From: B13-G4 sp030606805
Lineage (GTDB): Bacteria; Desulfobacterota; Desulfobacteria; Desulfobacterales; ETH-SRB1
Direction: 5' to 3'
Length of the DNA: 43,233 bases
NCBI GenBank assembly: GCA_030606805.1
Contig: JAUWFS010000005.1
Location: 1 to 43,233, forward strand
In this document: positions 8,817 to 17,134 of the stretch, one piece after another
Layout: each line of letters opens with the position of its first letter
How positions within the stretch are numbered: the stretch's first letter is position 1
Position numbers and translations under genes: made by a program
The notes under the pieces: generated by a model
Database searches by the model: none
What the model was told of the DNA's origin: nothing
The model's input: the letters and a program-made list of their open reading frames with translations, nothing else

Positions 8817-9737
8817 ATGAGAGAAATAATGAAGCAAAAGGACACCTCGACCAAGATAATAAGCTTGACCAGAAAAATTGCAGATAAAAATGCTGCATTG
8901 GTTCGAAGGAAAAATAGAAATCGCAAATCAAATACGCGCGTAATTGCCATAACCAGCGGCAAAGGAGGGGTCGGCAAAACTAATATTGTCGGCAATCTTG
9001 GGTTTGCGCTCAGCCAATTAGGGAAAAAAGTTCTTATTCTGGATGCGGATTTAGGTTTGGGAAATATTGATGTATTATTAGGGCTGGCTCCAAAGTATAA
9101 CCTCTCTCATGTTATTGCGGAGGAAAAGAGTATTTCGGAAATTATAATTAAAGGCCCTGGGAATATGAATATACTCCCTGCTTCTTCCGGCATCCAGGAA
9201 CTTACCAAATTAACAAAAGAGCAAAAAATCCAAATCCTTACTGAGCTTGATTCATTAATCAATTCGATTGATATTTTATTAATTGATACTGCGGCGGGCA
9301 TTTCGTCGAATGTGATGTATTTCAATGTTTCCGCTCAAGAGATAATGGTCGTTGTAACTCCGGAACCGACTTCTATTACAGATGCCTATGCTTTAATGAA
9401 GGTGCTTTCTCTCAAGTATTCGGAAAGGCATTTTAATTTACTGGTAAATTTGGCTTCCAGCAAGCAGGATGCACACGAGGTCTTCAGGCAATTGAATCTG
9501 GTTGCTGATAGATTTTTAGATATATCAATCGAATACAGCGGATGCGTGTTATTTGATGAAAACGTCACGAAGGGCGTAAGACGTCAAAAGATCGTCAGTG
9601 AATTATATCCTGATACGCGTGCAAGCAGGTGTTATGCCTCTCTGGCGAAGAAAATCTGTAAATCACAGCCGCACCATTCTCCAAAAGGAGATACCAATTT
9701 TTTCTGGAAAGATCTTATTCAGAATAAATTTGACTGA
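8817..9737 (+). CDS. flhG: Flagellar number regulator FlhG/FleN (MinD-like ATPase)
   Basis: The 306-residue ParA/MinD-type ATPase has the deviant Walker A SGKGGVGKT (47-55), the LILDADLGLGNIDVLLGL block and LLIDTAAGIS. FlhG limits flagellar number by acting on FlhF and, in many species, on transcription. The N-terminal 45 residues are basic but do not contain the DQAxxLR motif that stimulates the FlhF GTPase in characterised homologues. An alternative ATG lies at 8829. The spacer from flhF contains two 8-bp near-repeats (GATGATTG, GATGATTA). Confidence 0.93.
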   Translation: MREIMKQKDTSTKIISLTRKIADKNAALVRRKNRNRKSNTRVIAITSGKGGVGKTNIVGNLGFALSQLGKKVLILDADLGLGNIDVLLGLAPKYNLSHVIAEEKSISEIIIKGPGNMNILPASSGIQELTKLTKEQKIQILTELDSLINSIDILLIDTAAGISSNVMYFNVSAQEIMVVVTPEPTSITDAYALMKVLSLKYSERHFNLLVNLASSKQDAHEVFRQLNLVADRFLDISIEYSGCVLFDENVTKGVRRQKIVSELYPDTRASRCYASLAKKICKSQPHHSPKGDTNFFWKDLIQNKFD

Positions 9738-9769
9738 GCTGCTGCTAACTACCGGAGAATTGATCGATT

Positions 9770-10531
9770 ATGGAGCCGGCAAAAAGACAAATAAAAAACC
9801 CATACAATGAAAACCTTTTATTAAGGAATCAGATGATAATCGAATGTCTTCCTGATGTTAAACGTATTGTTTACAGGATTGCAATTCATCTTCCTCAGAA
9901 TGCGATGGAGATCGATGATTTAGTGAATGCGGGCATTGTTGGTTTGATCCATGCTATAGAAAGGTATGATCCTGCAAGAAATACAAAGTTTATGACTTAT
10001 GCGGCATTTCGAATTAAAGGAGCTGTCCTGAGTGAGTTGCGCTCTCGAGACTTTCTTTCAAGGTCAAATAGAAAGAAAATCCGTGAGTTGGAAAAAGCTT
10101 ATTTAAAGCTGGAACATAAATTAGGCAGAGAGGTTGAAGACAAAGAGGCAGCAGAGGAATTGGGGCTAAACCTTGAACAATTCTACCAGATTAAAAAAAT
10201 GTCTGGCATCTCTTTTATTAGTTTTGATGAGTTTGGATATTCTTCAAAGGAAGAAAAAAAGAATTTTATGAGCTGCCTGGTTAACAACGATGCTGAGGAT
10301 GCATTGACTTTGGCAGGGGTAAAAGAAATAAGAACCGCCATTGCTATAGCTATTGATCAATTATCGGAAAAAGAGAAGCTGGTAATCTCATTATATTATT
10401 TGGAAGAATTGACCATGAAAGAGACAGCAAAGGTTTTGGATGTAACAGAATCAAGGGTCTCTCAGATTCATTCCAAGTCAATTATTCACCTGCGAGAGAT
10501 GTTGAGGAAGAAAGGGCTGATAGAGGATTGA
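9770..10531 (+). CDS. fliA: RNA polymerase sigma-28 factor FliA
   Basis: The 253-residue sigma-70 family factor has region 2 (DDLVNAGIVGLIHAIERYDP, then TYAAFRIKGAVLSELRSRDF), region 3, and region 4 (QLSEKEKLVISLYYLEELTM, then LDVTESRVSQIHSKSI). The RIKGA.L.ELR block and length identify FliA/WhiG rather than the housekeeping factor. It directs late flagellar genes; a perfect target promoter stands at 16720 before flgM. It follows flhG by 32 bases in the canonical flhF-flhG-fliA order. Confidence 0.96.
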   Translation: MEPAKRQIKNPYNENLLLRNQMIIECLPDVKRIVYRIAIHLPQNAMEIDDLVNAGIVGLIHAIERYDPARNTKFMTYAAFRIKGAVLSELRSRDFLSRSNRKKIRELEKAYLKLEHKLGREVEDKEAAEELGLNLEQFYQIKKMSGISFISFDEFGYSSKEEKKNFMSCLVNNDAEDALTLAGVKEIRTAIAIAIDQLSEKEKLVISLYYLEELTMKETAKVLDVTESRVSQIHSKSIIHLREMLRKKGLIED

Positions 10532-10599
10532 TCAACCAATCAAGGTCAAAAGAATGACGGGATTCAAATGTCAAAATTTTGGCGTTAGAGTGCGGTATT

Positions 10600-10884
10600 A
10601 TGGTTGAGAATATAAATATACAAAAAACAATTTCTCCGACTTCTTTTACGTCCGGAGTAAAGAAAGTGGACCGGCAGGATGCTGATGCACAACAAAAACG
10701 CTTTGATAGACAACTTGAGGAAGAGGACGAAAAGAATAAAAAAAAGAAGCAGGCAAGACATGAGTTTGAATCTACTGGAATCGGAGATAGCAAAGAAACA
10801 GGAAAAGAGCCGGCGGAGACAGACAACAGGCAAGACCGGGATTCTGATAATATTCAGGGAAAGTTAATTGATATACTTGTGTAA
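10600..10884 (+). CDS. Small charged protein of flagellar locus, unknown function
   Basis: This 94-residue protein starts at ATG 10600 (an in-frame TTG lies at 10579). It is very hydrophilic, with a Lys/Glu-rich, probably coiled stretch (QLEEEDEKNKKKKQARHEFE) and no membrane segment or cysteine. It lies between fliA and a DUF2802 gene, a slot where small uncharacterised flagellar proteins are often found in deltaproteobacteria. It is about 70 bases downstream of fliA with only a weak ribosome site. No function is assigned; same-strand position and uninterrupted frame are the evidence that it is real. Confidence 0.55.
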   Translation: MVENINIQKTISPTSFTSGVKKVDRQDADAQQKRFDRQLEEEDEKNKKKKQARHEFESTGIGDSKETGKEPAETDNRQDRDSDNIQGKLIDILV

Positions 10885-10890
10885 ACTAAA

Positions 10891-11640
10891 ATGCCTAAAG
10901 TTAAGGAATGCGCCTCCGGCGCTGCCGAAGATACTTTTTTAAAGGAGTTGGGAAATGATATATCCCACAACAGACTTTTGGGAATTAGTGCTGGATGTTA
11001 TAGTAGACAGCGTTCTGCGAATTGCCTGTATCAAGAGTACAACAGACTTTTGGGAATTAGTGCTGGATGTTATAGGGCTCTCCCTTTGCGGTATTACAAT
11101 TTTGTTTCTAATTAGAAACAGGTCTACATACAATCAGTCTCTATTAAAAGAATCCGGAGAGGGAAATTCCAACAGATTTAATGAGGAAGTGCTTGCTCAA
11201 TTAGTAAAGCAACAATCAGACATGCCATTTGAAACGATTTCCGATGCTATAGAGAAAGAGCGGATGCCTTTACATAGTTTGCAACCTCTTTCTGCAAAAG
11301 AGACGGGCCAGGTTCAGGAGGGCTCTTATAATAAAAAGAGTTCGGGCAGTGACGATTTGGCAGGTGACGAGTATGACGAGGTCGCAAGGTTGGCGGATTT
11401 GGGGTTGAGCGTAAAAAAAATTTCTGAGAGAGCAAAAATACCGAGAGGAGAGGTTGAGCTTGTTGTAAAGCTTAAGGGGCTCGAAAACTGAGCATCCTGT
11501 GGACTCTTCAGGCTGTTGATAGGCAAGAAAGGGGATGGTTAGGCAAAAATTACCTCTGTTTTAATTGGTCGATTGGAGAAATGGTCGAGTGGGAAATTAA
11601 AATTGGCTGCGCTGGAGGCGCATTCCTTAACTTTAGGCAC
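10891..11640 (+). repeat. 32-bp inverted repeats bracketing the DUF2802-like gene
   Basis: The left arm 10891-10922 (ATGCCTAAAGTTAAGGAATG then CGCCTCCGGCGC) matches the reverse complement of the right arm 11609-11640 with one mismatch. The arms belong to the family also found at 5122, 5246 and 5276. Between them sits a single gene (10955-11491). The arrangement resembles two convergent copies of a small repeat, or a gene carried as a cassette. Confidence 0.8.
10955..11491 (+). CDS. Membrane-anchored DUF2802-like protein with internal duplication
   Basis: The 178-residue protein has one membrane helix (GLSLCGITILFLI, about 41-53) near the N-terminus, a polar linker, and a C-terminal helix-turn-helix-like segment (ARLADLGLSVKKISERAKIP then RGEVELVVKL) resembling DUF2802, a small family found in flagellar operons. 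A 37-bp sequence is repeated with a 72-bp offset (10967-11003 and 11039-11075), so residues TTDFWELVLDVI occur twice and 24 residues are inserted before the helix. AAAGGAG precedes the ATG. The exact role is unknown. Confidence 0.75.
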   Translation: MIYPTTDFWELVLDVIVDSVLRIACIKSTTDFWELVLDVIGLSLCGITILFLIRNRSTYNQSLLKESGEGNSNRFNEEVLAQLVKQQSDMPFETISDAIEKERMPLHSLQPLSAKETGQVQEGSYNKKSSGSDDLAGDEYDEVARLADLGLSVKKISERAKIPRGEVELVVKLKGLEN

Positions 11641-11655
11641 TTCAAGTACTTTGCT

Positions 11656-11671
11656 TGGTACGTCTCTTGCG
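11656..11671 (+). promoter_or_regulatory. Sigma-54 (-24/-12) promoter for flgF operon
   Basis: TGGTACG-TCTC-TTGC-G fits the sigma-54 consensus TGGCACG-N4-TTGC-W with exact 10-nt spacing between the invariant GG (11657-11658) and GC (11669-11670). Only the fourth base of the -24 box and the base after TTGC differ. Transcription would begin about 12 bases downstream of the GC, near 11682, about 40 bases before flgF. Distal-rod and ring genes are sigma-54 targets in many polar flagellates. Confidence 0.75.
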
Positions 11672-11720
11672 TATTATTTTGGCAGGGTCAGGGTAAAATA
11701 GAAATTTTGGAGGTTGGAAT

Positions 11721-12461
11721 ATGAGTGGAGCGATAAATTTGCTTGCTGCCGGAGGAATATTCTATGAAAAAAAACTGGCAGTCTTGGCCAATAATCTTTC
11801 CAACATTAATACAGTTGGATTTAAGAGAGATCAAGCTTTTCGATTATCTGGTTTGAAAGAGAATCCTGAAGGGAGTTCAATTCCAGGCAAGTCGCAAAAT
11901 TTTTTTCCCATTATGCCGTTTGGGACCAGAACCGACTTTTCTCCAGGTCCTCTGAAGCATACAGGGAATGCTTTAGATCTATCCTTAGACGGAAACGGTT
12001 TTTTCTGTATTAAAACATCTAAAGGGATTCAATATACCAGAAAAGGAAATTTTACACTCAATGAGAGCGGAGAGCTGGTCACCCAGGAAGGGTTACTTGT
12101 TTTGGGCGAAGGAGGTAACATAGAAATTGATGGCAAGAGCGTTGTTGTTGATGCGGAAGGAAATGTTTCGGCGGACGGAAATCCGGTCGACACCATAAAG
12201 ATCGTTGATTTTCCTCAGCCCTATGCCCTCGAGAAAGCCGGCAATTCATTATTTGCTCTTGCTGATCCAGACATTGCAGAAAATGAAGCCGAAGAAGTTA
12301 AGGTGCAGCAGGGGTTTGTCGAATTTTCGAATGTAGAAGCCATAAGGGTGATGACGGAGATGATTGAGGTGCTCAGGGGATATGAGTCATACCAGAAAAT
12401 TATTCAGTCTATACATGATGTCAGCTCGAAAGCAATCAATGATGTCGGAAGACTGGCATGA
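11721..12461 (+). CDS. flgF: Flagellar proximal/distal rod protein FlgF
   Basis: The 246-residue rod/hook-family protein has the N-terminal ANNLSNINTVGFKRD motif and the C-terminal QQGFVEFSNVEAIRVMTEMI plus EVLRGYESYQKIIQ helix that forms the D0 coiled coil. The shorter length and the lone copy just before flgG indicate FlgF. It is exported by the type III apparatus, without a signal peptide. TTGGAGG precedes the ATG. It heads the presumed sigma-54 operon flgF-flgG-flgA-flgH-flgI-flgJ. Confidence 0.93.
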   Translation: MSGAINLLAAGGIFYEKKLAVLANNLSNINTVGFKRDQAFRLSGLKENPEGSSIPGKSQNFFPIMPFGTRTDFSPGPLKHTGNALDLSLDGNGFFCIKTSKGIQYTRKGNFTLNESGELVTQEGLLVLGEGGNIEIDGKSVVVDAEGNVSADGNPVDTIKIVDFPQPYALEKAGNSLFALADPDIAENEAEEVKVQQGFVEFSNVEAIRVMTEMIEVLRGYESYQKIIQSIHDVSSKAINDVGRLA

Positions 12462-12575
12462 AAACAGCAAAAAAGCTGATAAGTTGATAAGTTGAAAGCT
12501 CAAAGCAAAGCGCTCAAGACTGAAAGCTGAAAGCAAAAAAGCTAACAGCTTACCAGCTAATACGGGAGGTTGATT

Positions 12576-13364
12576 ATGATCAGGAGTTTATGGACAGCAG
12601 CTACGGGAATGCAGGCCCAGGCATTAAATATTGATGTCATTTCAAACAATCTGGCCAATGTAAATACTACCGGCTTTAAGAAGAGCCGGGCTGATTTTCA
12701 GGATTTGCTATATGAAACACTTTCTCCGGCAGGAGTTGCCTCTTCAGCAGTTACTCAAGTGCCTACCGGGATGCAGGTGGGGCTTGGAACAAGACCGGTG
12801 GCTATCCAGAAGATTTTTATGCAGGGAGATTATCAATATACGAAAAATGAACTGGATATGGCCATTGAAGGCGATGGTTTTTTTCAGATCTTGCAGCCCA
12901 ATGGAGAGATTGCATATACCAGGGCCGGGGCATTTAAGCTCAGTGGTGACGGAGAGATTGTTACCTCTGATGGTTTTCTCATGGAACCGGAGATATCTAT
13001 TCCACTCGATAGCACTGCAATCTCTATCGGAACAGATGGAACGGTTTCGGTCTTACAGGCAGGAGAGACCACCTCCAGTGAAATCGGAACTATTGAGCTT
13101 GTCAGGTTTGTTAATCCTGCAGGGCTAAACAGCATAGGCAGGAATCTCTATCTTTCCACATCAGCTTCAGGCGATCCTGTTACCGGTACTGCCGGAGAAG
13201 ATGGGTTCGGCACCATTACTCAAGGATACTTAGAGTTGTCTAATGTCAGTGTGGTTGATGAGATGGTCAACATGATTACTGCTCAAAGAGCTTATGAAAT
13301 CAACAGTAAGTCCATCCAGGCATCCGATGAAATGTTGCAAATGGCAAACAATCTTAAACGGTAA
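12576..13364 (+). CDS. flgG: Flagellar distal rod protein FlgG
   Basis: The 262-residue protein starts MIRSLWTAATGMQAQALNID and has SNNLANVNTTGFKKSRADFQ, the diagnostic FlgG N-terminus, and ends LSNVSVVDEMVNMITAQRAY plus EINSKSIQASDEM. The ATG at 12576 is preferred over an in-frame TTG at 12570 because GGGAGGT lies 5 bases upstream and it gives the usual length. The spacer from flgF (12462-12563) holds AAGCTGATAAGTTGATAAGT-type short repeats. Confidence 0.97.
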   Translation: MIRSLWTAATGMQAQALNIDVISNNLANVNTTGFKKSRADFQDLLYETLSPAGVASSAVTQVPTGMQVGLGTRPVAIQKIFMQGDYQYTKNELDMAIEGDGFFQILQPNGEIAYTRAGAFKLSGDGEIVTSDGFLMEPEISIPLDSTAISIGTDGTVSVLQAGETTSSEIGTIELVRFVNPAGLNSIGRNLYLSTSASGDPVTGTAGEDGFGTITQGYLELSNVSVVDEMVNMITAQRAYEINSKSIQASDEMLQMANNLKR

Positions 13365-13367
13365 GAG

Positions 13368-14363
13368 ATGAAAATGAAAACCTCGAAGTTTTTTTTCGTC
13401 CTTATTCTTTGTTTATCACTTTTTTTCTTTATATTGGAAATATCGGCTAATCTGTCTGCTGCCGGTATGACCAGTATAAGGGTTTTGAAAAAAGCGGAGA
13501 TAGAGGATGATAAGATGTTATTAGGAAAAATTGCCATGATCAAAGGTGAAGACTCGGAGCTGGTTCAAAAGCTGCGGGCTATTGTCGTCGGAAGTGCGCC
13601 TTTGCCCGGGAAGTCACGCCGGATCGACGAGCATTACATAAAAATCCGTTTGAAACAAAACGGCGTTGATTTATCCAGGATAATACTGGAGGTCCCTGAA
13701 AAAAATGAGATATCCAGAGGTTTTATCGAGATTTCCAGGGAGAGAATTGAAAAGATTGCTATGGATTTTATATATAAAAAAATTCCCTATGAAAGAAACA
13801 GAGCAAGGGTCAAGGAGATTCGGATCAATCGCAGCGTGGTTCTTCCAAAAGGAAGTGTTACCTGTAAAGTTGTTTCTCCCCCAAATATGGATTTTTTCGG
13901 CTTAATCCCCCTCTCCATTTCTTTCAATGTAAACGGGAGGTTTCAAAAGAAGGTGTCAGTGACTGTTGATATTGAGGTGTTAACGGAAGTGGTTGTCACC
14001 AAAAGGCCGATTGGAAGGTATAAAATGATAACAGAAGATGATATTTGTTTACAAAAAAGGGATATGTCAAATTTATCGTCCAATATTATTACTAACTCCG
14101 AAGATGTCCTGGGCAAAAGAGCCAAAAGAACAATTAATGCAAAAACAGTCTTGCGGGCTGATCTTGTAGAATTTCCTTTTTTGGTCAGGCGTGGAGACAT
14201 TGTGTCGATCATCGCTGAGTCGGATAGTTTAAGAATTACCGCTCTTGGAGAGGTTAAGGAAAAAGGCCGTAAGGGCCAGAGAATCAGAGTTGTAAATCTT
14301 GATTCTAAAAAAGGGATATACGCTCGTGTGCTTGATTCAAATACAGTAGTGGTTGATTTTTAA
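13368..14363 (+). CDS. flgA: Flagellar P-ring chaperone FlgA
   Basis: The 331-residue protein has a signal peptide (basic MKMKTSK then a hydrophobic stretch to about residue 30) and the C-terminal SAF-like domain (from about 200: VVTKRPIGRYKMITEDDICL, LVRRGDIVSIIAES, GQRIRVVNLDSKKGIYARVL). FlgA is a periplasmic chaperone for FlgI. It is longer than E. coli FlgA (219), as in other deltaproteobacteria, because of an added N-terminal domain. It begins 3 bases after flgG stops. Confidence 0.93.
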   Translation: MKMKTSKFFFVLILCLSLFFFILEISANLSAAGMTSIRVLKKAEIEDDKMLLGKIAMIKGEDSELVQKLRAIVVGSAPLPGKSRRIDEHYIKIRLKQNGVDLSRIILEVPEKNEISRGFIEISRERIEKIAMDFIYKKIPYERNRARVKEIRINRSVVLPKGSVTCKVVSPPNMDFFGLIPLSISFNVNGRFQKKVSVTVDIEVLTEVVVTKRPIGRYKMITEDDICLQKRDMSNLSSNIITNSEDVLGKRAKRTINAKTVLRADLVEFPFLVRRGDIVSIIAESDSLRITALGEVKEKGRKGQRIRVVNLDSKKGIYARVLDSNTVVVDF

Positions 14364-14390
14364 ATTTTTCAAAACCGGAGATTAAAAAGA

Positions 14391-15134
14391 ATGTTTCGCA
14401 AATATAAGAAGTTATCAAAGTTTTTAATGTACATCTGCTTTTCTTCATTCTTTTTTATGATTTTTTTCGGTTGTGCCGGCAGGATTAAAGAAACAAAACC
14501 GCTAATGGATAATATTGCCAATGAGGCCGATAAAGAGCCTGCATTAAAACATGATGGGTCTCTATGGCAGGATGGCGGTCCATTGAGTGAGCTGTTTATA
14601 AATCCTAAAGCCAGAAGCATTGGAGATATCGTTACTATCAAAATAGTTGAATCCTCCAGTGCTTCAAATAGAGCTACAACCAATACAGGCAGAAGTTCCT
14701 CTTTATCTATGGGCATAGATAATCTTTTTGGTCTGGAAGGTCGGTATGATAAATCAAGTCCTACAAGCAAAAGTCCTCATCCATTTTTTAACCCTTTTGC
14801 CAGAGCAAACGGCGATTTGTCGAGTACTTTTGACGGATCCGGTACAACCACCAGGAGCGGAGACCTTACGGCATATATCACTGCAAGGATCACAAAAGTA
14901 TTGCCTAACGGCAACCTTGAGATTGTTGGAACACGTGAAGTAACGGTAAACAGCGAGGAACAGACGATAGCCTTATCCGGAATTATCCGGCCGAGAGACA
15001 TTTCGCCGGATAACATAATTCTGTCAACTTATATATCTGATGCCAAAATTGCATATAGCGGTTCAGGTATAATTAATGACCGTCAGCGTCCCGGCTGGAT
15101 GGCAAGGATTCTAGACTGGGTCTGGCCGCTTTAA
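14391..15134 (+). CDS. flgH: Flagellar L-ring lipoprotein FlgH
   Basis: The 247-residue protein has a lipoprotein signal (hydrophobic FFFMIFFG followed by Cys-Ala-Gly) and the FlgH domain: LSELFINPKARSIGDIVTIK, and near the end LPNGNLEIVGTREVTVNSEE followed by GIIRPRDISPDN. It forms the outer-membrane bushing around the rod. GGAG precedes the ATG. Length is normal (about 230-250). Confidence 0.96.
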   Translation: MFRKYKKLSKFLMYICFSSFFFMIFFGCAGRIKETKPLMDNIANEADKEPALKHDGSLWQDGGPLSELFINPKARSIGDIVTIKIVESSSASNRATTNTGRSSSLSMGIDNLFGLEGRYDKSSPTSKSPHPFFNPFARANGDLSSTFDGSGTTTRSGDLTAYITARITKVLPNGNLEIVGTREVTVNSEEQTIALSGIIRPRDISPDNIILSTYISDAKIAYSGSGIINDRQRPGWMARILDWVWPL

Positions 15135-15152
15135 GGTGATAGTTGAATGGTC

Positions 15153-15176
15153 GAGTAGTTGAGTAGTTGAGTAGTT
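15153..15176 (+). repeat. Octanucleotide tandem repeat before flgI
   Basis: Three perfect GAGTAGTT units run into the flgI ribosome site (GAGGAGGGAAAGGG). The unit is close to the reverse complement of the AACTAATC unit before flhB. Confidence 0.85.
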
Positions 15177-15190
15177 GAGGAGGGAAAGGG

Positions 15191-16309
15191 ATGGCTGAAA
15201 AGTTGAATAAAAGTATGCTTGCAATATTTGTGTTACTATCGGTAATCTTGACCATTTTTATCAGTCATGCTTATGCCGTTCGGATCAAGGACATTACAGA
15301 TATTGAAGGGGTTCGTAAGAACCAGTTGGTTGGATATGGGCTGGTCGTTGGTTTGAATGGAACTGGTGACGGCAATAAGTCGGATTTTACTACTCAATCC
15401 ATGGCAAGCATGTTGGAAAAAATGGGTATAACGGTTAGTTATGAAGATATAAAGGTTGATAATGTTGCAGCCGTGATGGTTACTGCTGATCTGCCGCCAT
15501 TTGCAAGAGTCGGCAGCAGAATCGATGTTCTTGTCAGCTCGATAGGCGATGCAGATGACCTTCAGGGAGGAACATTGCTGCTCACTCCTCTTAAGGCCGC
15601 AGATGGAAAGGTTTACGCTGTTGCCCAGGGCCCGGTCAGCACAGGGGGGTTCTCATCCGGAGGAGAAGGCGGCAAAGTCCAGAAGAACTTTCCTACTGTG
15701 GGACGTGTTGTAGGCGGGTCTACGATTGAAAGAGAGATACTATTCAATTTTAATCAAAAAAAAACGTTATCCCTGAGATTACGCAATCCTGATTTTACTA
15801 CTGCATTTCGTGTGGCAGAGGCAATCAATACGGCCCTGTATGAACAGATAGCCAAAACTCCGGATGCCGGAACCATACAGGTAAGGATTTTGGAAAAATA
15901 TTCGGGAAACATTGTGGGATTAGTTGCTCTGATAGAAGGATTAAATGTCGTTCCGGATACAACTTCTAAAATAGTGGTTAATGAACGAACCGGAACCGTG
16001 GTCATGGGAGACAATGTCAGGATTTCAACCATAGCTGTTGCTCACGGAAATTTGAGCATTCAAATCAAGGAATCAAAAGATGTTTCTCAGCCCCTTCCTT
16101 TTTCACAGGGTGTAACTGTGGTGACTCCTGAAACTGAAATTTCAGTAGAAGAGGAAAAAAACAAACTCTTGTTGGTCAAGTCCGGGGTAACTATTGGTGA
16201 GGTGGTAAGGGCTTTGAATGCACTTGGAGTATCCCCTCGGGATTTGATTGCCATCTTCCAGGCCATCAAGGCAGCCGGGGCACTGCAGGCAGAATTGGAG
16301 ATAATCTAA
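15191..16309 (+). CDS. flgI: Flagellar P-ring protein FlgI
   Basis: The 372-residue protein has a signal peptide ending near AYA-VRIKDI and the conserved NQLVGYGLVVGLNGTGDGNK, ASMLEKMGI, RVGSRIDVLVSSIGDA and C-terminal ALNALGVSPRDLIAIFQAIK. FlgI forms the periplasmic P-ring. A very strong ribosome site precedes the ATG. The stop overlaps the flgJ ATG by one base. Confidence 0.97.
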   Translation: MAEKLNKSMLAIFVLLSVILTIFISHAYAVRIKDITDIEGVRKNQLVGYGLVVGLNGTGDGNKSDFTTQSMASMLEKMGITVSYEDIKVDNVAAVMVTADLPPFARVGSRIDVLVSSIGDADDLQGGTLLLTPLKAADGKVYAVAQGPVSTGGFSSGGEGGKVQKNFPTVGRVVGGSTIEREILFNFNQKKTLSLRLRNPDFTTAFRVAEAINTALYEQIAKTPDAGTIQVRILEKYSGNIVGLVALIEGLNVVPDTTSKIVVNERTGTVVMGDNVRISTIAVAHGNLSIQIKESKDVSQPLPFSQGVTVVTPETEISVEEEKNKLLLVKSGVTIGEVVRALNALGVSPRDLIAIFQAIKAAGALQAELEII

Positions 16310-16668
16310 TGCCGCCCTTAATTTTTCCGTCAAGCGTACCAATTCAATCCGTCAATAAGCCGGAATTACTAAAAATAGATAGGGTGCAAAATTCTTTAGA
16401 ATCCGGAAAAGCCTCTTCTTCCTGTAAAAGTGACGCTCGACTTAAGGAAGCGTCTTTTGAGCTGGAATCGCTTTTTATTAATTACCTTTTAAAAGAAATG
16501 CGAGCCACTATTCCCAAATCAGGGTTTATAAGCGGGGGAAAGGCTGAAGAAATCTACACCTCTATGTTGGATTCTCAACTGGCAAAAGAAATGGCCTCCA
16601 GAGGAGGAATCGGCCTTTCTTCTCTTCTTTGTGACCAACTTTGCACCGAGCCGGAAGATGATGAATGA
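16309..16668 (+). CDS. flgJ: Rod-binding protein FlgJ, N-terminal domain type
   Basis: The 119-residue protein contains only the rod-binding domain (ELESLFINYLLKEMRATIPK, then EEIYTSMLDSQLAKEMASRG and GIGLSSLLCDQL). The C-terminal muramidase domain of enterobacterial FlgJ is absent, as is usual in deltaproteobacteria, where a separate lytic enzyme is used. It is coupled to flgI through a TAATG overlap. Confidence 0.9.
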   Translation: MPPLIFPSSVPIQSVNKPELLKIDRVQNSLESGKASSSCKSDARLKEASFELESLFINYLLKEMRATIPKSGFISGGKAEEIYTSMLDSQLAKEMASRGGIGLSSLLCDQLCTEPEDDE

Positions 16669-16719
16669 TTAGTCGAGTAAGGTAAATGGATGAATCAACA
16701 AATTATCTAATCAACAAAT

Positions 16720-16746
16720 TAAAGGTTTAGCCATTTTTGCCGATAA
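16720..16746 (+). promoter_or_regulatory. Sigma-28 (FliA) promoter for flgM
   Basis: TAAA (16720-16723), a 15-base spacer and GCCGATAA (16739-16746) match the FliA consensus TAAA-N15-GCCGATAA exactly. flgM begins about 80 bases downstream. It links fliA in this window to its own anti-sigma factor. Confidence 0.92.
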
Positions 16747-16825
16747 ATGATGTAGATAGAAATTACGTAACATTTTAGCCCTTAACGACTCAACAACTTG
16801 ACCAAGTTCCAGGGAGGTTTGAGAA

Positions 16826-17134
16826 ATGGAAATTACGGCGAAAAATTCTCCTATTAAGTTAGAGGCCTATATTAAAAACCTCAGCGATAAAGGAAAGACA
16901 GGCCCCTCATCAAAACAAGGCCCTGAGGAGATTCTTAGTGAGGATAAGGTTGTATTATCCCCAAAAGCAAGGGAGATTCAGGAGGCAAAAAAGCTCTTAA
17001 ATTCTCTTCCGGATATCCGGGAGGAAAAGGTAGCTCATTTAAAAAAACAGATCGAGAATGGAACTTATCAAATTAAAGGTGAAAAGATAGCCGTCAAAAT
17101 GCTGAAGGAATCTCTTCTTGACGAAATGCTATAG
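16826..17134 (+). CDS. flgM: Anti-sigma-28 factor FlgM
   Basis: The 102-residue protein has a disordered N-terminus (MEITAKNSPIKLEAYIKN) and the C-terminal sigma-binding segment (DKVVLSPKAREIQEAKKLLN, then REEKVAHLKKQIENGTYQIK). FlgM holds FliA inactive until it is secreted through the finished hook. GGGAGG precedes the ATG. The TAG stop (17132-17134) lies inside the left inverted repeat of a small mobile-looking element, so the present C-terminus may be defined by its insertion. Confidence 0.94.
   Translation: MEITAKNSPIKLEAYIKNLSDKGKTGPSSKQGPEEILSEDKVVLSPKAREIQEAKKLLNSLPDIREEKVAHLKKQIENGTYQIKGEKIAVKMLKESLLDEML

Noticed and set aside
10891..11115. ORF reading MPKVKECASGAAED... overlapping the DUF2802-like gene.
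   Set aside because: Its start lies in the inverted repeat and it is out of frame with the better-supported 10955 gene.
12712..13128. Long alternative-frame ORF inside flgG.
   Set aside because: It overlaps fully with a well-supported flgG frame and has no family features.
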